Notes under the pieces: model-generated | Told to the model about the DNA's origin: nothing | What the model saw: only the letters and a program-made list of their open reading frames with translations | The model's database searches: none | Shown: positions 22,201 to 33,138 of the stretch, piece after piece | Layout: each line of letters begins with the position of its first letter | Numbering within the stretch: the stretch's first letter is position 1 | Assembly: GCF_004379255.2 (NCBI RefSeq) | Contig: NC_056038.1 | Location: 31,608,061-31,672,060 of the forward strand | DNA length: 64,000 bases | Direction: 5' to 3' | DNA from: Salvia splendens | Lineage: Eukaryota > Streptophyta > Magnoliopsida > Lamiales > Lamiaceae | Made by a program: the position numbers and the translations under genes

Positions 22201-23429
22201 CCATAAGATGTCTCCTTCAGCTCCACGAAGAGTTCCTTGTTCCCGCACATGTGGTTACTAGCTCCAGTATCCAAGTACCACGTGCTGCACTGATCACCTT
22301 CAAGTCCTTTATGAGTAAAAAGAGAGGTTGAAATTACCTGCTCATTATTGTCTCCTCCATCGGCATAATGGACTTGTTGGTTGGACCTGGTATTTCCGGC
22401 TGTTGGACATTCATAGCTGTAATGCCCGAATTCGTGACAAGTATAGCACTCGACATTTGCTTTATCAAACCCTGGTTGATTATAGGTTTGAGAATAACCT
22501 CCTCTGTATTGCCCTCTTCCTCGTCCTCGTTGTCCATAAGAATTTCGACCTCTGCCTCGATAGGTGGAATTTTGGCGTCCTCCCTCATTTTGATAATTCT
22601 GACCTCGTCCTCCTCGATTTTGGTAATTCTGGCCACGTCCTCCTTCGTAATGATAATTTTGGCCGCGTCCTCCTCGGCCACGATAGCCTCGTCCTCGGCT
22701 TCGACCTCGGTTGTATCCGCCACGTGATGTCCCAGGCTCAAACTTCTTGTCTTCTTGTATCGACATCTTTGCTTGTAGCATATGCTCAAGTGACGGAGTT
22801 GTCTTTTTCTTCATGCGTTGCTCGTGGACTTCCAAGCTGCTCTGTAACTGGTCGATTGACATAGTGTTGAGATCTTTTGATTCTTCGATAGCCGCAACGA
22901 CGTGCTCAAATTTCGACGTCAAAGAACGAAGAATTTTCTCAATGACACGAACATCTTCGATTATCTCTCCTTGCCGTTTCATTTGATTCACAATAACTAA
23001 TGTTCTTGTGAAATAGTCTGAAATGCTCTCTGTTTCAGACATGGCCAAACTTTCGAACTCACCACGTAGGATCTGCAGTCGAACTCGTATCGCCTTATCA
23101 ACGCCGGTGAAAGAATTCTTCAGAATCTCCCAGGCTTGTTTTGACGTGGTGGCTGCACTTACTTTCTCGAACGTGGTTTCATCAATACCTTGATAGATAT
23201 TGAACAACGCCTTCTTGTCTCGTTTCCTTGCATCTCTGAGGGCGTTCTTCTGGTTGTTTGTCAGGGCATCTTCGGCTTCTTGGGAGACAGGTTCGGTGTA
23301 GCCGTCTTGAACAATATCCCACAACTCTTGTGATTGCAACAAGACTCGCATCTGAATACTCCAATTCCCATAATTGTGTTTTTCTAATTTGGGAATCTGG
23401 GGTTGAACCATATTCAACGTTGCCGCCAT
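19260..23429 (-). CDS. Copia gag-pol polyprotein, intact
   Basis: The 1389-aa frame starts [21 protein letters not shown] gag is followed by an Arg/Gly-rich repeat region ([12 protein letters not shown] type, ~residues 235-310) and the CCHC knuckle [14 protein letters not shown] (~326). Then come protease [12 protein letters not shown] (~381) and integrase with the HLRLGH..CEGC zinc domain and catalytic [14 protein letters not shown] and NGVAERKNR. Reverse transcriptase follows with [11 protein letters not shown] (~990) and the catalytic [11 protein letters not shown] (~1075), then RNase H with [19 protein letters not shown] and STCEAEY, ending near ADIFTKPL. Every expected catalytic residue is present and there is no stop. 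The domain order (integrase before RT) defines Copia; wording is closest to Tnt1-like elements. Start ATG is ~30 bases after the primer-binding site. Confidence 0.95.
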   Translation of the reverse strand: MAATLNMVQPQIPKLEKHNYGNWSIQMRVLLQSQELWDIVQDGYTEPVSQEAEDALTNNQKNALRDARKRDKKALFNIYQGIDETTFEKVSAATTSKQAWEILKNSFTGVDKAIRVRLQILRGEFESLAMSETESISDYFTRTLVIVNQMKRQGEIIEDVRVIEKILRSLTSKFEHVVAAIEESKDLNTMSIDQLQSSLEVHEQRMKKKTTPSLEHMLQAKMSIQEDKKFEPGTSRGGYNRGRSRGRGYRGRGGRGQNYHYEGGRGQNYQNRGGRGQNYQNEGGRQNSTYRGRGRNSYGQRGRGRGQYRGGYSQTYNQPGFDKANVECYTCHEFGHYSYECPTAGNTRSNQQVHYADGGDNNEQVISTSLFTHKGLEGDQCSTWYLDTGASNHMCGNKELFVELKETSYGDVTFGDSSKVAVQGKGNILIRLKNGNHGFIYDVYYVPAMKSNILSLGQLLEKGFDVNIKNSYLSINDARGSLVACVKMSKNRLFALNMKHDMLKCMNAIVKDESWLWHLRLGHLNFGGLKLLSSKNMVKGLPHIDHPEEVCEGCILGKHHRPSFSKEMRWRASRPLEIVHTDVCGPLKPISTGGNQYFLTFIDDYSRKTWVYFLKRKSEVFDIFKEFKILVERQSGNYIKVLRSDQGGEFTSDLFEKFCKDHGIVHQLTPAYTPQLNGVAERKNRTILDMARSMIKGKDLPREFWAEAVATAVYLLNRCPTKSVRNMTPEEAWSSFKPSVAHLRVFGCIAYAKIPEARRIKLDDKGEKCIFVGYGDRVMGYKLYNPLTKKVIISRDVVFEEDQTWSWEDKKATSSSEIVPDQQEDAREVEEPDSPTSSQGPVGRPRRMRNLNDIYEATEEVNEVVEENVNLICFYMDVDPITYADAAQDRKWKIAMDEEINAIEKNDTWSLTTLPEGRKAIGVKWVFKTKKNANGEVQRYKARLVAKGYKQKAGIDYSEVFAPVARLETIRLFISLAAQHNWKIYQLDVKSAFLNGFLEEEIYVEQPEGYVKRGAENKVYRLKKALYGLKQAPRAWNSRINEYFLKNGFVKCPFEHALYLKKDTAGNMLFVCLYVDDLIFTGNCEAMFHKFKKSMIKEFEMTDIGLMAHFLGIEVVQNEDGIFISQSSFAKQILEKFKMESCNPVNTPVAIGQELKKHDGEAEVDPTYFKSLVGSLRYLTCTRPDILYGVGLISRYMETPSQSHLNAAKRILRYIKGTLNEGILYPSNQEVKLVGYSDSDWGRDLDERKSTTGYCFYIGDAVFTWSSKKQAIVTLSTCEAEYVAASSTVCHCIWLRNLLSFLGYAQKGPTEIRVDNKSAIALAKNPVFHERSKHIDTRYHFIREHVNQNDVELVYCKSQDQAADIFTKPLKHDVFRRLKVMLGMKTLKN

Positions 23430-23461
23430 AGGTAGGATCGAGTGGCTCTAGATACCAGATT

Positions 23462-23935
23462 TGTTGGATATTTGACACACAAAATATAGGAACACTCAAC
23501 AAGGATAAAATATGGAAGATAAGTATTGATAGGCTTCTCACAATAAGGATTACAAAAAACACTCAAACTAAAAGTGCTACAGCACTACAAATCTTCCTTT
23601 CTTCCTAACTTGAGCTACGGCTCTTCCTCTAATTCTAACTCACAATTCTAATTTTTGATTGATATTACAATTACTAACTACACACCTATTTATAGAAGTT
23701 AAAGTCGGTTATCTAAGCCGACATAGTACATCTAGTTAATTCTAGTAAGCTCCTTAATTAATTTAATATTCCCAAATGCATGCCAACTGTAATCTTCTCG
23801 AGAACTCCAGCCCTTCATGTTAATCCACTTGAATTTATCCTTTCTTGATTTCTCCACAATGTTCACCAAGCTTCCAATACTTTAATAAACTTAATATTTC
23901 TTAATTATGAAGTAATTGAGTTTAATAATTCAACA
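23462..23935 (-). repeat. 5' LTR of the complete Copia (element on minus strand)
   Basis: In element orientation it begins TGTTGAATTATT and ends ...AATATCCAACA. CCTATTTATAG in its plus-strand reading marks the TATA region. Confidence 0.92.
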
Positions 23936-24033
23936 GCCAAAACACGGAAGCAGGGGTCAGACAAGAAGTACCGGCAGCAGCAGCTGCAGAGCCCATGGGA
24001 ACAGACAAATCCGAGGTTTCCCAAAATCTGTGA

Positions 24034-24793
24034 TGGTAGTTATATCTATATTAAGTTGCAGCATACTTAAATCTTTTTTATACGACTAGCAAAACCTGGA
24101 TGTGGTACTTGTGTGATCACCGTCAAATGTTAGATAATGTTGATCTTATCTCTATATACTTTGACAGCTAACCCAGGATTGTTGATGTATAAGCGATTCC
24201 TTATAATCCTGTTTTTGAGAAAGGGTTTGTATTAGAACCTAGTGATTGTCCATCCTCATTTTTGCTCATTTTATATTTCTAGGGTATGGGTGGACATCGT
24301 GCTAAGTTTTTTTTTTATCATAAATGCCTCATTCTTTTTTATCTCACTTGCACAGTTCTTTACTACTAGCTTCCAATTATTGCCTAGTAACCCTCTTGAA
24401 GTGTAGTTTTCAATCATTCCATATGACATTATCTATCAATGCATCTCTAGTTTGATAACCATCCTCAAATCTCATTCCAATTGTTACTTTGAATGTCTTA
24501 TGATCATACAGACTCTTCCTTATATATTTAGACTAGATATAACTGCAAGTATATGCTATAGTTATAGTCATGACAAGTAAAAGTATTATATCTACAAGGA
24601 TCAATGAATTAAGCCCAATCACTACGAACTACTCCCTCCGTCCGCGAATAGGAGCGTTGGCGGAAATCCAACCCGATGAGGTCTAACGCGTTGGAGCGTC
24701 GTCCGATGGACAATCCATTATTCAGCGTTTCATCCGTTCCTTTATTTTGTTCAATGGACGATCTGTTCCCTCCTGGGCAGAATCAATCATTAA

Positions 24794-24833
<40 letters not shown>

Positions 24834-25396
24834 TTTTTTATGTCACACTCTAGTAAATTTTTGTTTCTTATTATTTGATTGTTTCGATTATATTTTTACG
24901 GTCTGACTCAATATAATCTGGCAATCTTTACTATATTAAATACACCATAACTATAATTATTAAATTTGCTATAGAAAAGCATAATTTTTTAAATTATGTT
25001 TGCTTTTTATGATGTTTTTTTCGAAAACATGAATGCTCATGTCTACGTCTTATATGTAATACATTTTGGTGTGCGGTTTTAGATGATTGTGGTAAGGTTA
25101 GAAAAATTAATCTGATACGTGATGAGTGGTACTGTTGTATGGATTGTGGATGGGCGTCATGATTTGAATAATTATAATTTTGCATGCGGTAGTGATGCAG
25201 AAGAGTCCATAATTCTTGAAGAGCGTAAGCATAAGCAGTTGCAGATTCTCATAATACTGGATAAGCTACTCATTTTGCTCTTCTTCATTGATTACACCAG
25301 TTTTTCCTCATCTTATCACACGTACTTACTATACAGATAAGCAGAGGCTGCCAGGTGCTGCCACCTACACACACTGCATCCCTCTATCCCCGTTAA
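24034..25396. other. HSP70-pseudogene 3' flank and intergenic DNA
   Basis: No gene. ACTCCCTCCGTCCGCGAATAG at ~24631 is one end of a Stowaway-type MITE without a matching second end nearby. An (ATT)n microsatellite follows at ~24795-24832. The stretch 25106-25190 resembles 7069-7160. Confidence 0.5.
24795..24832 (+). repeat. (ATT)n microsatellite
   Basis: About twelve uninterrupted TTA/ATT units. Confidence 0.9.
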
Positions 25397-25397
25397 C

Positions 25398-25437
25398 ATC
25401 ATCTTCATCTTCATCTTCATCTTCATCTTCATTCAGT
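25398..25437 (+). repeat. (CATCTT)n microsatellite in the 5' UTR of the TSJT1-like gene
   Basis: About five CATCTT units lie 17-56 bases before the ATG, within the likely leader. Confidence 0.8.
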
Positions 25438-25453
25438 TTTTTTCCATCTCAGT

Positions 25454-26528
25454 ATGTTGGCAGTTTTTGAGAAATCAGTTTCCAAGCCACCCAAAGAGCT
25501 TAGCCTTCCAGTTGGTGGGGGGAACAGATCGGATGAAATTATAGAAATCTTCCGATCATGGAGATCCGACAGCACCTTTTACCACCTCTCCAGCGATAAC
25601 TTCCTCGCTTTGTCCCATCAAGGTGAAAATCCAGCAATTCCAAGGTAACACACTCCATCACACTTATATAGTTATAGTTTTCTCTTTACACTGATGTGAG
25701 ATATTTGTTTTATTTTATTTGGCAACTTGATCAGGTCTGTTGTAGTGATAGATGACATCTTTTGCATGTTCTCGGGGGCATTGCACAACACTTGTGAGAT
25801 GAGACGACACTACGGGCTGTCAAGGCAGGCCACTGAAGCCATGATCATAGTCGAGGCCTACAAAGTTCTACGTGATCGTGCACCCTACCCTCCCGACCAA
25901 GTGGTCAAGGAGCTCCAAGGGAAATTTGCTTTTATACTCTTCGATTCCGAAGCCCCAACCCTTTTTCTAGCAAGGGTGCTTCCATCCTCATCCTGTCTCA
26001 CTAAATTCGAGTAAAATTTTAGTGGTCCACACATATTGTTCAACCAATCATAATAGCAGAAAAGTCTGGACCACTGAAATTTTATTCCTAACTTGACATT
26101 ACTTAGTTGTAACATAACATGTAACTGTCTATTTAAATTTGCTGTCTAGGATCGCGATGGCAGTGTTCAACTATACTGGGGAACAGCCGGAGACGGCTCT
26201 CTGGTGTGCAGCGATGATCCAAATGTCATATCCGCGGCTTGCGACAAACACTACACACCCTTTCCTCCCGGTGAGCTTGAAACTAGAAGTGTTGTTTTTT
26301 TCTTTATTTAGAGAGCAATGTTATGTTAAAGTGGTGTGTGAACTATTAATTGCAGGGTGCATATTTATAGATAGGAGTGGTCTGATGAGTTTTGATCACC
26401 CTCTGAATAAAGTGAGAGGGTTTATGAGGGAGGATGATGGCAGAGTTATATTCAAAGTGGATCCATACACTAGAATTCCCACCATCCCTCGCACCGGCAG
26501 CGCCGCCAATTGGGCCAACGCCGTCTAG
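25454..26528 (+). CDS. stem-specific protein TSJT1-like (DUF3700, aluminium/auxin-induced family)
   Basis: Four exons (25454-25644, 25735-25975, 26150-26270, 26356-26528) join in frame at GT-AG borders to a 241-aa protein. It starts MLAVFEKSVSKPPKELSLP, the conserved family N-terminus. DDIFCMFSGALHN, GLSRQATEAMI, KFAFILFD, DRDGSVQLYWG, LVCSDDPNVIS and PFPPGCIF then follow in family order. DUF3700 proteins have a class-II glutamine-amidotransferase-like fold and are induced by wounding, auxin, aluminium or sugar starvation; their biochemical role is unsettled. No signal peptide or membrane segment. All exons are intact, so this is probably a working host gene, and its leader holds a CATCTT microsatellite. 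Confidence 0.9.
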
Positions 26529-29188
26529 TTCAACAACCAACTTTATTTGCTCTGTCTTTTCCAAAATAGTAATTAAGTGGCAATCAACTTTATTTTTTGT
26601 GCTCAAACTCTTGCAACTTTAGTGGATGACAATGGAAATTTGTGTATTACTTCAAATATAATCCACCTATGTCTATGTGAAATTTTCTAATACCAATTAA
26701 AATTGGCTAGGAATGACGCCCACGGCCTACCCTTTATAAATTGGCTAAATTGCTTCGACTAACCGAACTAATAGTAGTAAGTAGGAGTATTACTTTTGGA
26801 AGGGAAAAGGTTGGATTATTTCTTTCATCTGCATAATAACTATTGATAATTAATTAATCATACTCATTGCTACCGACCGCCAGAAATTTTTATTTTAAAA
26901 GGATTAATCATACTCAAAAGTAATACTCCTATATATTAAATAGTACACCTAGTAGTTCAAATGTTTCATATATATTTAGCTCCATAAATATTTCAATAGT
27001 TTAGTTTGTTATACTACAAGCAATACAACGACAATCACATAAAATAAGTATTTTGTAGTAATTAAAACACATTAAATATTTAAATAAATTTGTTTAACTA
27101 AAAAATAAATAGTACTACAACAAATTTATATGTGTAGGCTAATATAAATATAGATTTCAAAAAGTATTTTAACAGTTTGATTTGGTAATAAATATTGACA
27201 TTGTATTGTCATTTCCTGTTGACGTTATTTGTCATCTGTTGACATCAAATCTTGAAATCTAACGATCTAGATCATAGTTTGGAGTTGTTACAATATACAG
27301 AGTTTGCATTTGATTACATCTCTATATGTTGACCCCAAAACCCTAAACCTAGACTCAAAAAACTTGCCCCCTCTCTTTCTCTCCCTCACTCTCTCCCAAA
27401 TTTTGTCTTCTATTTTCCAAGAATTCTTTTGCAATTTTTTGGAGTCGAAGAATCAAGAAGCTTGTTGAAGAACCATTATTCTTTCGTACACACTGCTTGA
27501 ATTTTGAGAAAAATGTATTTGTTTATCTTTTTCATATCTAGACCCTCATGCTTGTAGAACGAGTGAAAAGGTTATAGATTTGTAGTTTTGATGTTGAAAA
27601 GGATAAGACGTTTGTGCATGATTGTGAATGTATGCTTATAGATCTTTTATGTTTAAAAAGATATCAAACATTCTAGTTCAGGTGAGTTTCACAAAGCAAA
27701 TTTAATTAATAATATATACTGTCTAAAAGGTTTAAAATATATCATTGATTGCCTGCATCTAGACATCCTGTTTTTATTATGATCATTCTACTTTTTTGTT
27801 ATATTTATCATTGTACATGTGATGTGATGTTATAATTAGCTCTGATGTTAAAATAGATATATTGTTAACTGAAATTGATACTAATTCACATATTATGTTT
27901 TTCACTTATCTTGAAAATATTTTTTTTTTCACATATGTATTTAACATATAGGCATGAATATAATAACAACAATACTTTATTAACATTAATGCATAATATT
28001 TTTGAGAGATTATTCCATTCTTTATCCATTTTTTACTCACAAAAAGAAGTTTATAGGTTTTGCATGTGGCTGTGGATTTTTTCTCCCTTTTGATTGTCGT
28101 TGTAGTTGTGTGGAAGATGTTCAGGTGGAAGCACGATTGTTGAGTAGATGTTTTTTTTTATCTTTTCATCATCTGTGATCTACAGCTCGTTTTGGATGAA
28201 TGTGAAGGGGATGAAAGAGATTATGGGCGCCGATTGGTAGATTGTTGTTGTTGGATGGTTTTTCGTAGAAGTTTGCTCAATTGTACACCTATAATACCAC
28301 AAACGATTCATCTTTATTTATTTTGTGTGGTGTAGATATTGCTTATTTTTATAAACTTAGATCAATGTAAAGCAAACTAAAAATTATGCTATCTGTGCAT
28401 ACAAGTATTAATTACACTAGTTTATATTAAAGCCCACTATAATTAAATTATATTAAAAAAATATCAAAATGACCTTTTTCTGTTTAATAGAGTTAATTAG
28501 GTTTAAAATAATAGTTTCTATTTTCTTCACGCTTGTGACGTCTCCTTCTTCAAGTTACTCTTCCATCATCTTCTGAATCCTTCTTCTGCAATTTTCGGTA
28601 AATGCTCTATCTTATTCAGCGTAGTACACACGTGCTGCCCAATCTCTAGTATCTGTTCAATGTGAAGCCTTTGCCGAATATTCGAGCAGTTTGTTCCATA
28701 GCAGGAATGAAGAGGTCTTTCGTGGTGTCGTTGTTGGAGAAACCCATTCGACCTCCTACTGAATCATCATTATAAGAGGTAACAATTAGATATAGATCTT
28801 CGAATCTCTAATGTGTGTGTGTGTGTGTGCGTTAGAGAGAGATATAGATAGTACATGGAAAAAAGTTCTTGAGTTTAACATGAAGAAGGGTGACATTTTT
28901 GCTTTTAACCAAGAGATCATCGATGGTCGATTTCTATGTCTACTGCAATCGTCTCTTGGCTATGGCTACTGTGCAATCGTCTCTTAGTTCTTCTCTCCAT
29001 TATCTCTTTGCTTTGACACTTAGGGTGAGCATGTGTATATCATTATCATGCTTGTTTATATATAGGGTGAATGATGATATTAATGTAGAATTTCATAAAC
29101 ACTAAAAAGTCTCCGAAATTTAAATGTGTCGACCTTTCTTATTATTTTTTGTTGTTATAATGCATTTCAGTAAATAAATGAGTTTATT
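26529..29188. other. long AT-rich intergenic region
   Basis: No complete gene. A CT-rich leader-like stretch follows CCCTAAACCTAG at 27340-27420 but leads into no recognisable coding sequence. On the minus strand at about 28650-28760 a ~37-residue open stretch (MGFSNNDTTKDLFIPAM...) looks coding but I cannot assign it. A short (TG)n lies near 28815. Confidence 0.4.
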
Positions 29189-29196
29189 AGTTAAAT

Positions 29197-29780
29197 TAGG
29201 GTTGGGCAAAATACCGAAATACAGGCCTTATCGTACCGAAAAAATTATGAAAATACCGAATTTTCGGTATATCGTGATTTTCGATATAATATGATACCTT
29301 ACCGAAATCTTTCGGTAAGGTAACGGTATGAATTTTCATATACCGGGTATAACGTGGCAAACCGAAATTCGGTATATACGGTAAATTAAGGTATATACCG
29401 TAAAAAATTAATATAATTATACATAAAATATATTTTATATATTTTTAAATTATAAAAGCTATTGTGAAATATAAATATAATTTTATATAAAATATATTTA
29501 ATATATTTTTTTAAATTATAAAATATAAATAATATTTTAAAAACTCAAATATTCTATTTTTATGGATCTTGAAAGTAAGGTATACTGCAAAAGTGCGGTA
29601 TACCGAAAATGAGGTACGGTATCGGTATGAAAATTCGTTATACCGAAAATAAGGTATTCCAAAGTTCGGTATACCGAAAAATTTGGGAATGTAAAGGTAC
29701 GATTTTTCCGCATACCAAATTTTTGGTAAGGTATACGGTATGGTGGTTTCGGTAAGGTATACCGTACCTACCCATCCCTA
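29197..29780. mobile_element. hAT-type MITE with TACCGAAA subterminal repeats
   Basis: The 584-bp element begins TAGGGTTGGGCAAAATACCG and ends ...CTACCCATCCCTA (inverse TAGGGATGGGTAG). It is flanked by a perfect 8-bp duplication AGTTAAAT (29189-29196, 29781-29788). The outer parts are packed with TACCGAAA and CGGTATA motifs in both orientations; the centre is AT-rich and non-coding. The 8-bp TSD and ends indicate hAT. Confidence 0.85.
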
Positions 29781-30078
29781 AGTTAAATAGCGTTAATTAT
29801 AAAAAGAAAGAGAAACCTAGTCAATTCATTTATGCGATTATTATCAATTAGATAACATACTATATGTCCATCGCAAAAAGTAAAGAGCCTATAAATGAGA
29901 ATAATAAGTGTAGTGATAGCAACCACAACTATTTCCAAGTATTTTGATTTGCTTCTTGCATGTTGAAGGACAAGGACAAAACACAATGTAAGATTTAGAA
30001 AAAAAAATCATGAAATAACAAAATGATCATAGAGATTAAAATATCTCAATCAGCATCATTGTTGCTCATTGTCCACAT

Positions 30079-30599
30079 TAGGGCTGACAATTTTCGACAC
30101 GACACGATAATCTGACACGAATCCGCACGAAATTATTGGGTTGGGGTCAAGTCTTATTGGATCCGTGTCCTTATCGGGTTGACCCATTAAGAACCCGATA
30201 ATTTCAGGTTGGGTTCGGGTCGGATGCAGGTCGGATACGGGTAACCCATTAAGAAATAATATTATTATTTTTATTATTATTTAAAAATATATATATTACT
30301 TTAATTTTTTAATTTCTTATAAATTAGGTTAAAAATTAAGGTTTAATCGTGTAATATTAGGTTTTAATCGTGTAATATCAGGTTCGGGTTGTTATCGTGT
30401 CGTGTCAACCCATATTATATCGTGTCGATAACGGGTTCGTGTCGGGTGCGGGTCGTGTTCGGATTTGAAAGTAGCAGGTCGGGTTCGTGTTCGGATTTAC
30501 AGTTTCCTTAACAGGTCGGGTTCAGGTTAGGCCTTATTGGGTTGGGTCATTATCAGGTTGACCCGATAACGACCCAATCCGCACGATTTGCCAGCCCTA
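30079..30599. mobile_element. hAT-type MITE with CGGGTCGTGTCG-like subterminal repeats
   Basis: The 521-bp element starts TAGGGCTGACAATTTTCG; the inverse of its other end is TAGGGCTGGCAAATCGTG. The 8-bp duplication GTCCACAT is perfect (30071-30078, 30600-30607). Motifs such as CGGGTTGACCC, CGGGTTCGTGTCG and ACCCGATAA fill both ends. Same family as 47371-48051. Confidence 0.88.
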
Positions 30600-30715
30600 G
30601 TCCACATTTATATAACACATCTTTATAAAGCTGAGTAAGATCAGATAATCAAGATTGAGATCTTGATCTAGATCAGTCAGTGATCTAGATCAGTCAGTGT
30701 CACATAGTAAGATTA

Positions 30716-31084
30716 GCCTCATGTTTGAAATCCAATGAACAATTAGACCAGGAGGAGCAAAATCAAAATCAAAATCATCAATATTGAGATTTTGACCTTG
30801 GTTAAGATCAGTCTATGTCACAATAGTAAGAATAGCCTCATGTTGAACACTAGTTGAAACAATTAGACAAGGAGGAGCAAACTCAATATCAAAATCAAAT
30901 TCATCAATATTGAGATTTTGACCTTGATCAAGATAAGTCTTTGTCATCGTAATAAGAATAGCCTCATTAGGAAATTGTTGATGACCAGTTGGATCACTAG
31001 GACAAGGAAGAGTAAAATCAATTTTATCATGATTGGAATATTGATTTTGATCTTGATCAATATCATGCCGAAGACCAATTTGAA
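30716..31084 (-). repeat. ~120-bp degenerate tandem repeat, partly open on the minus strand
   Basis: Units starting CCTCATG/CCTCATT occur at 30716, 30835 and 30961. Each contains a GGAGGAGCAAA (or GGAAGAGTAAA) motif and a TCAATATTGAGATTTTGACC-like block; the third is the most diverged. On the minus strand the repeat gives peptide units like LDQGQNLNIDEFDFD and EAILT within a 143-codon open frame (30813-31244). No domain is recognisable. It may be a minisatellite or a fragment of a repeat-containing gene. Confidence 0.55.
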
Positions 31085-31573
31085 CAATTAGATTGAAGCA
31101 TTGAGACCAGGAGATTGAAGCTTGAGAGTAGGATAGATTGGAGATGTTGGACGGATAAGAAGGTTGGAATGAGCTGTTGAGAACAAGTATTCCAAAGTTT
31201 AGCCAATTCTCCATTAGGAGAGGGAGATTATACCTAAATAACAAAACAAAAGCAACAATTCAATATGATAATATATCATCAAAAACAAAAACAAAAACAA
31301 AAACAAAGTAATGTAGGAATGTCAACTTACTATCATATGGTTTTGAATCGTTGTGAATCAAATGGATTTCGCTGCCGACTGAGAGTGATTCGTGCATGGC
31401 CAACCATTAAAGGATGGACAACGGAAGAACTTAAAATTTCATGACATTATTCATTCGACCTATTCCACACTCAACTGCTGGCCGAAGTACTAGCGATTGT
31501 ATCCTTCGAGTTGAATAGCTACGAATTGGTGAGTTCCATACAAATCAGTGAATGTGACTAGTATACCCAATTA

Positions 31574-31825
31574 CTCCATCTGTCCCACAAAGATTGTCTC
31601 ACTTTGACCGGGCATGAGTTTTAAGAAATGTAATGAAAAGTGAGTTGAAAAAGTTAGTGGAATGTAGGTCCTACTTTTATATATTAGTTTTATAATAAAA
31701 TGTGAGTAATAATTAGTTAGTGGAATATTGAGTCCACTACAAAAAAGGTAAAAAGTGAAATGGGACAAATTTTGTGGGACGGACAGAAATGGAAAAATGG
31801 GACAATCTTTGTGGGACGGAAGTAG
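31574..31825. mobile_element. Stowaway (Tc1/mariner) MITE
   Basis: The 252-bp element starts CTCCATCTGTCCCACAAAGA. The inverse of its end reads CTACTTCCGTCCCACAAAGA, and the element is flanked by TA on both sides. This is the Stowaway signature (CTCCCTCCGTCCC ends, TA duplication). The centre is AT-rich. Confidence 0.9.
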
Positions 31826-31827
31826 TA

Positions 31828-33030
31828 ATATACAATTAATTTTACATCCTCAATGAAATGAGGAATCTTCGGCTTGCACATTCCAACACACGAGGGAAGC
31901 TGAATCAAAACAGAGCTTCAAAGCATTGGAGAGAGATGCCGTCCAAGTTCAGTTTCGAAAAGTGGGTCGTGACTTATGGTTTGAATTGAGAGTTGTGGTT
32001 GATGAACTTGAAATCTTAAAACAATGGCTACGTACTATGTGATTTGAAATGATTTTGTAGGGTATTTTGTCTAGATATATGACGATGTCAGAGTACTAGG
32101 GAAGGTTTGAATGTTTTGTTTTGAATGGTGGTGTCTTAGTAAATGTATGGTCTTTTTTCATTGTTTTAGAAAGATTGGCAACACTATACCGCTTTAGCTT
32201 CACAAATGGCTTTATCTATGTTGATGCATTTTAATATAGAATGAACATATAAGTAATCCTTTATATTGCTAGAGTAATATTACATGAATTCACCGCATAA
32301 TAATGTAACCTACAACTAGTAAATAATGTATAATTAAAGTCTACAATCATATAAGTAACCCTTTATATTGTTCAAGTAGTATTACATTAACTATGTTGAT
32401 GCATTTTACAATGAACATTCAGCGCATATTAATGTAAAATAGCATAAGAAAATAGTTTCAATGGTACTGCAAAAAATGATCTCATTTTGGGTTTTCGAAT
32501 AAGATACACTCATATTTGGGTTTACACCAAAACAAACCAAAATCGGTTTTCTAGATTTTGTAAATATTAAAACTGAGTAAATAGAAAATATTCTTTTAAA
32601 TTTAATTTTGATACAAATGATCAAAGTAAAATTCCTACTAACATTTACACTAAAATAAATTTAAATTTAGTGTATATTATTGAAAATGCTCTTACAATTA
32701 CCAAAAAATAGTTAAGATGATGTCTCTGATTTTTAAATCACTCTAACTCATACCACTCTTGCTCACTATATTTTTGGTTGCAAAAGTGTGAGATGTCTAT
32801 AGGCACAAAGCAATATAAATGGGAAAATGTACTAGTATAAATTATAATTAATTCATGGCCACGAATTGTGCAATAGTAATTTATTGTATTTATAGTTGAT
32901 TGGTAACCTAGACTGCATATTTTAAATAAGGAAAACAGAAGTTAGTTTCTTACTATATCTGGAATTAAAGAAAATAATGAATAAAAAACCTAGTAATTCG
33001 ACAGGATAAATATAATGTTTAATTAATTAA
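31828..33030. other. AT-rich intergenic DNA upstream of GRXS17
   Basis: No gene was recognised. Several short repeats of the TTACATTAATATGTTGATGCATTTTA kind occur between 32200 and 32430. Confidence 0.4.
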
Positions 33031-33031
33031 A

Positions 33032-33070
33032 TATAAATAGCAGCTGCGAGGAGAGGAGAGGAGAGGAGAG
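33032..33070 (+). promoter_or_regulatory. TATA box and (GGAGA)n initiator region of GRXS17
   Basis: TATAAATA at 33032 is followed after ~15 bases by five GGAGA-type units. Transcription would start within or just after them, leaving a leader of about 70 bases before the ATG at 33139. Confidence 0.55.
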
Positions 33071-33138
33071 GGCAAGAGCGAAATACAAATCGAATCAATC
33101 AGTCTTTTTACCGGTGAAGTCTGTGCCAAATATATATC

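Larger units (their letters stand above)
18773..23935 (-). mobile_element. complete Copia retrotransposon (Tnt1/Tork-like), inserted in the last HSP70 exon
   Basis: LTRs of 474 bp (18773-19246 and 23462-23935) begin TGTTGGATATTTG and end ATAATTCAACA on the plus strand; I saw no difference between them. The flanking duplication GCCAA is perfect (18768-18772, 23936-23940). In element orientation the primer-binding site TGGTATCTAGAGCC lies next to the right-hand LTR, and the polypurine tract (inverse of TCCTCCCTTAAACTC) next to the left-hand one. A single uninterrupted 1389-codon polyprotein fills the centre, so the element looks autonomous and young. Removing it with one duplication restores an open HSP70 C-terminal exon. 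Confidence 0.94.
8177..24033 (+). pseudogene. HSP70-14/15-like (Hsp110-class chaperone) pseudogene split by transposons
   Basis: Exons at 8177-8636, 8785-9015, 9126-9221, 10214-10297, 13058-13249, 13327-13473, 13564-13725, 13800-13882, 18634-18772 and 23941-24033 match plant Hsp70 nucleotide-exchange chaperones in order. Landmarks include AGLHPLRLIHE, FDRSLCGRDFD, VNESFPFPISL, SELQAPAKIS, VYDMRN, LQEVEDWLY and DHIDVAEKQKV, ending ...GTDKSEVSQNL. The first ~140 residues of the ATPase domain are missing. Within the first surviving exon there is a frame change near 8355 and a deletion of roughly 80 residues before EVREFQ. Four insertions follow: a MULE at the exon/intron junction at 10298, a MITE and a Copia in the last intron, and a second Copia inside the last exon. 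C-terminal exons remain open, so decay of the N-terminus probably came first. It should not make a working chaperone. Confidence 0.9.

Noticed and set aside
22334..22864. Open frames of 90-178 codons antisense to the Copia gag and others on the plus strand of 19.4-23.0 kb
   Set aside because: They are opposite-strand shadows of the intact polyprotein, with simple composition where they mirror the Arg/Gly repeat.
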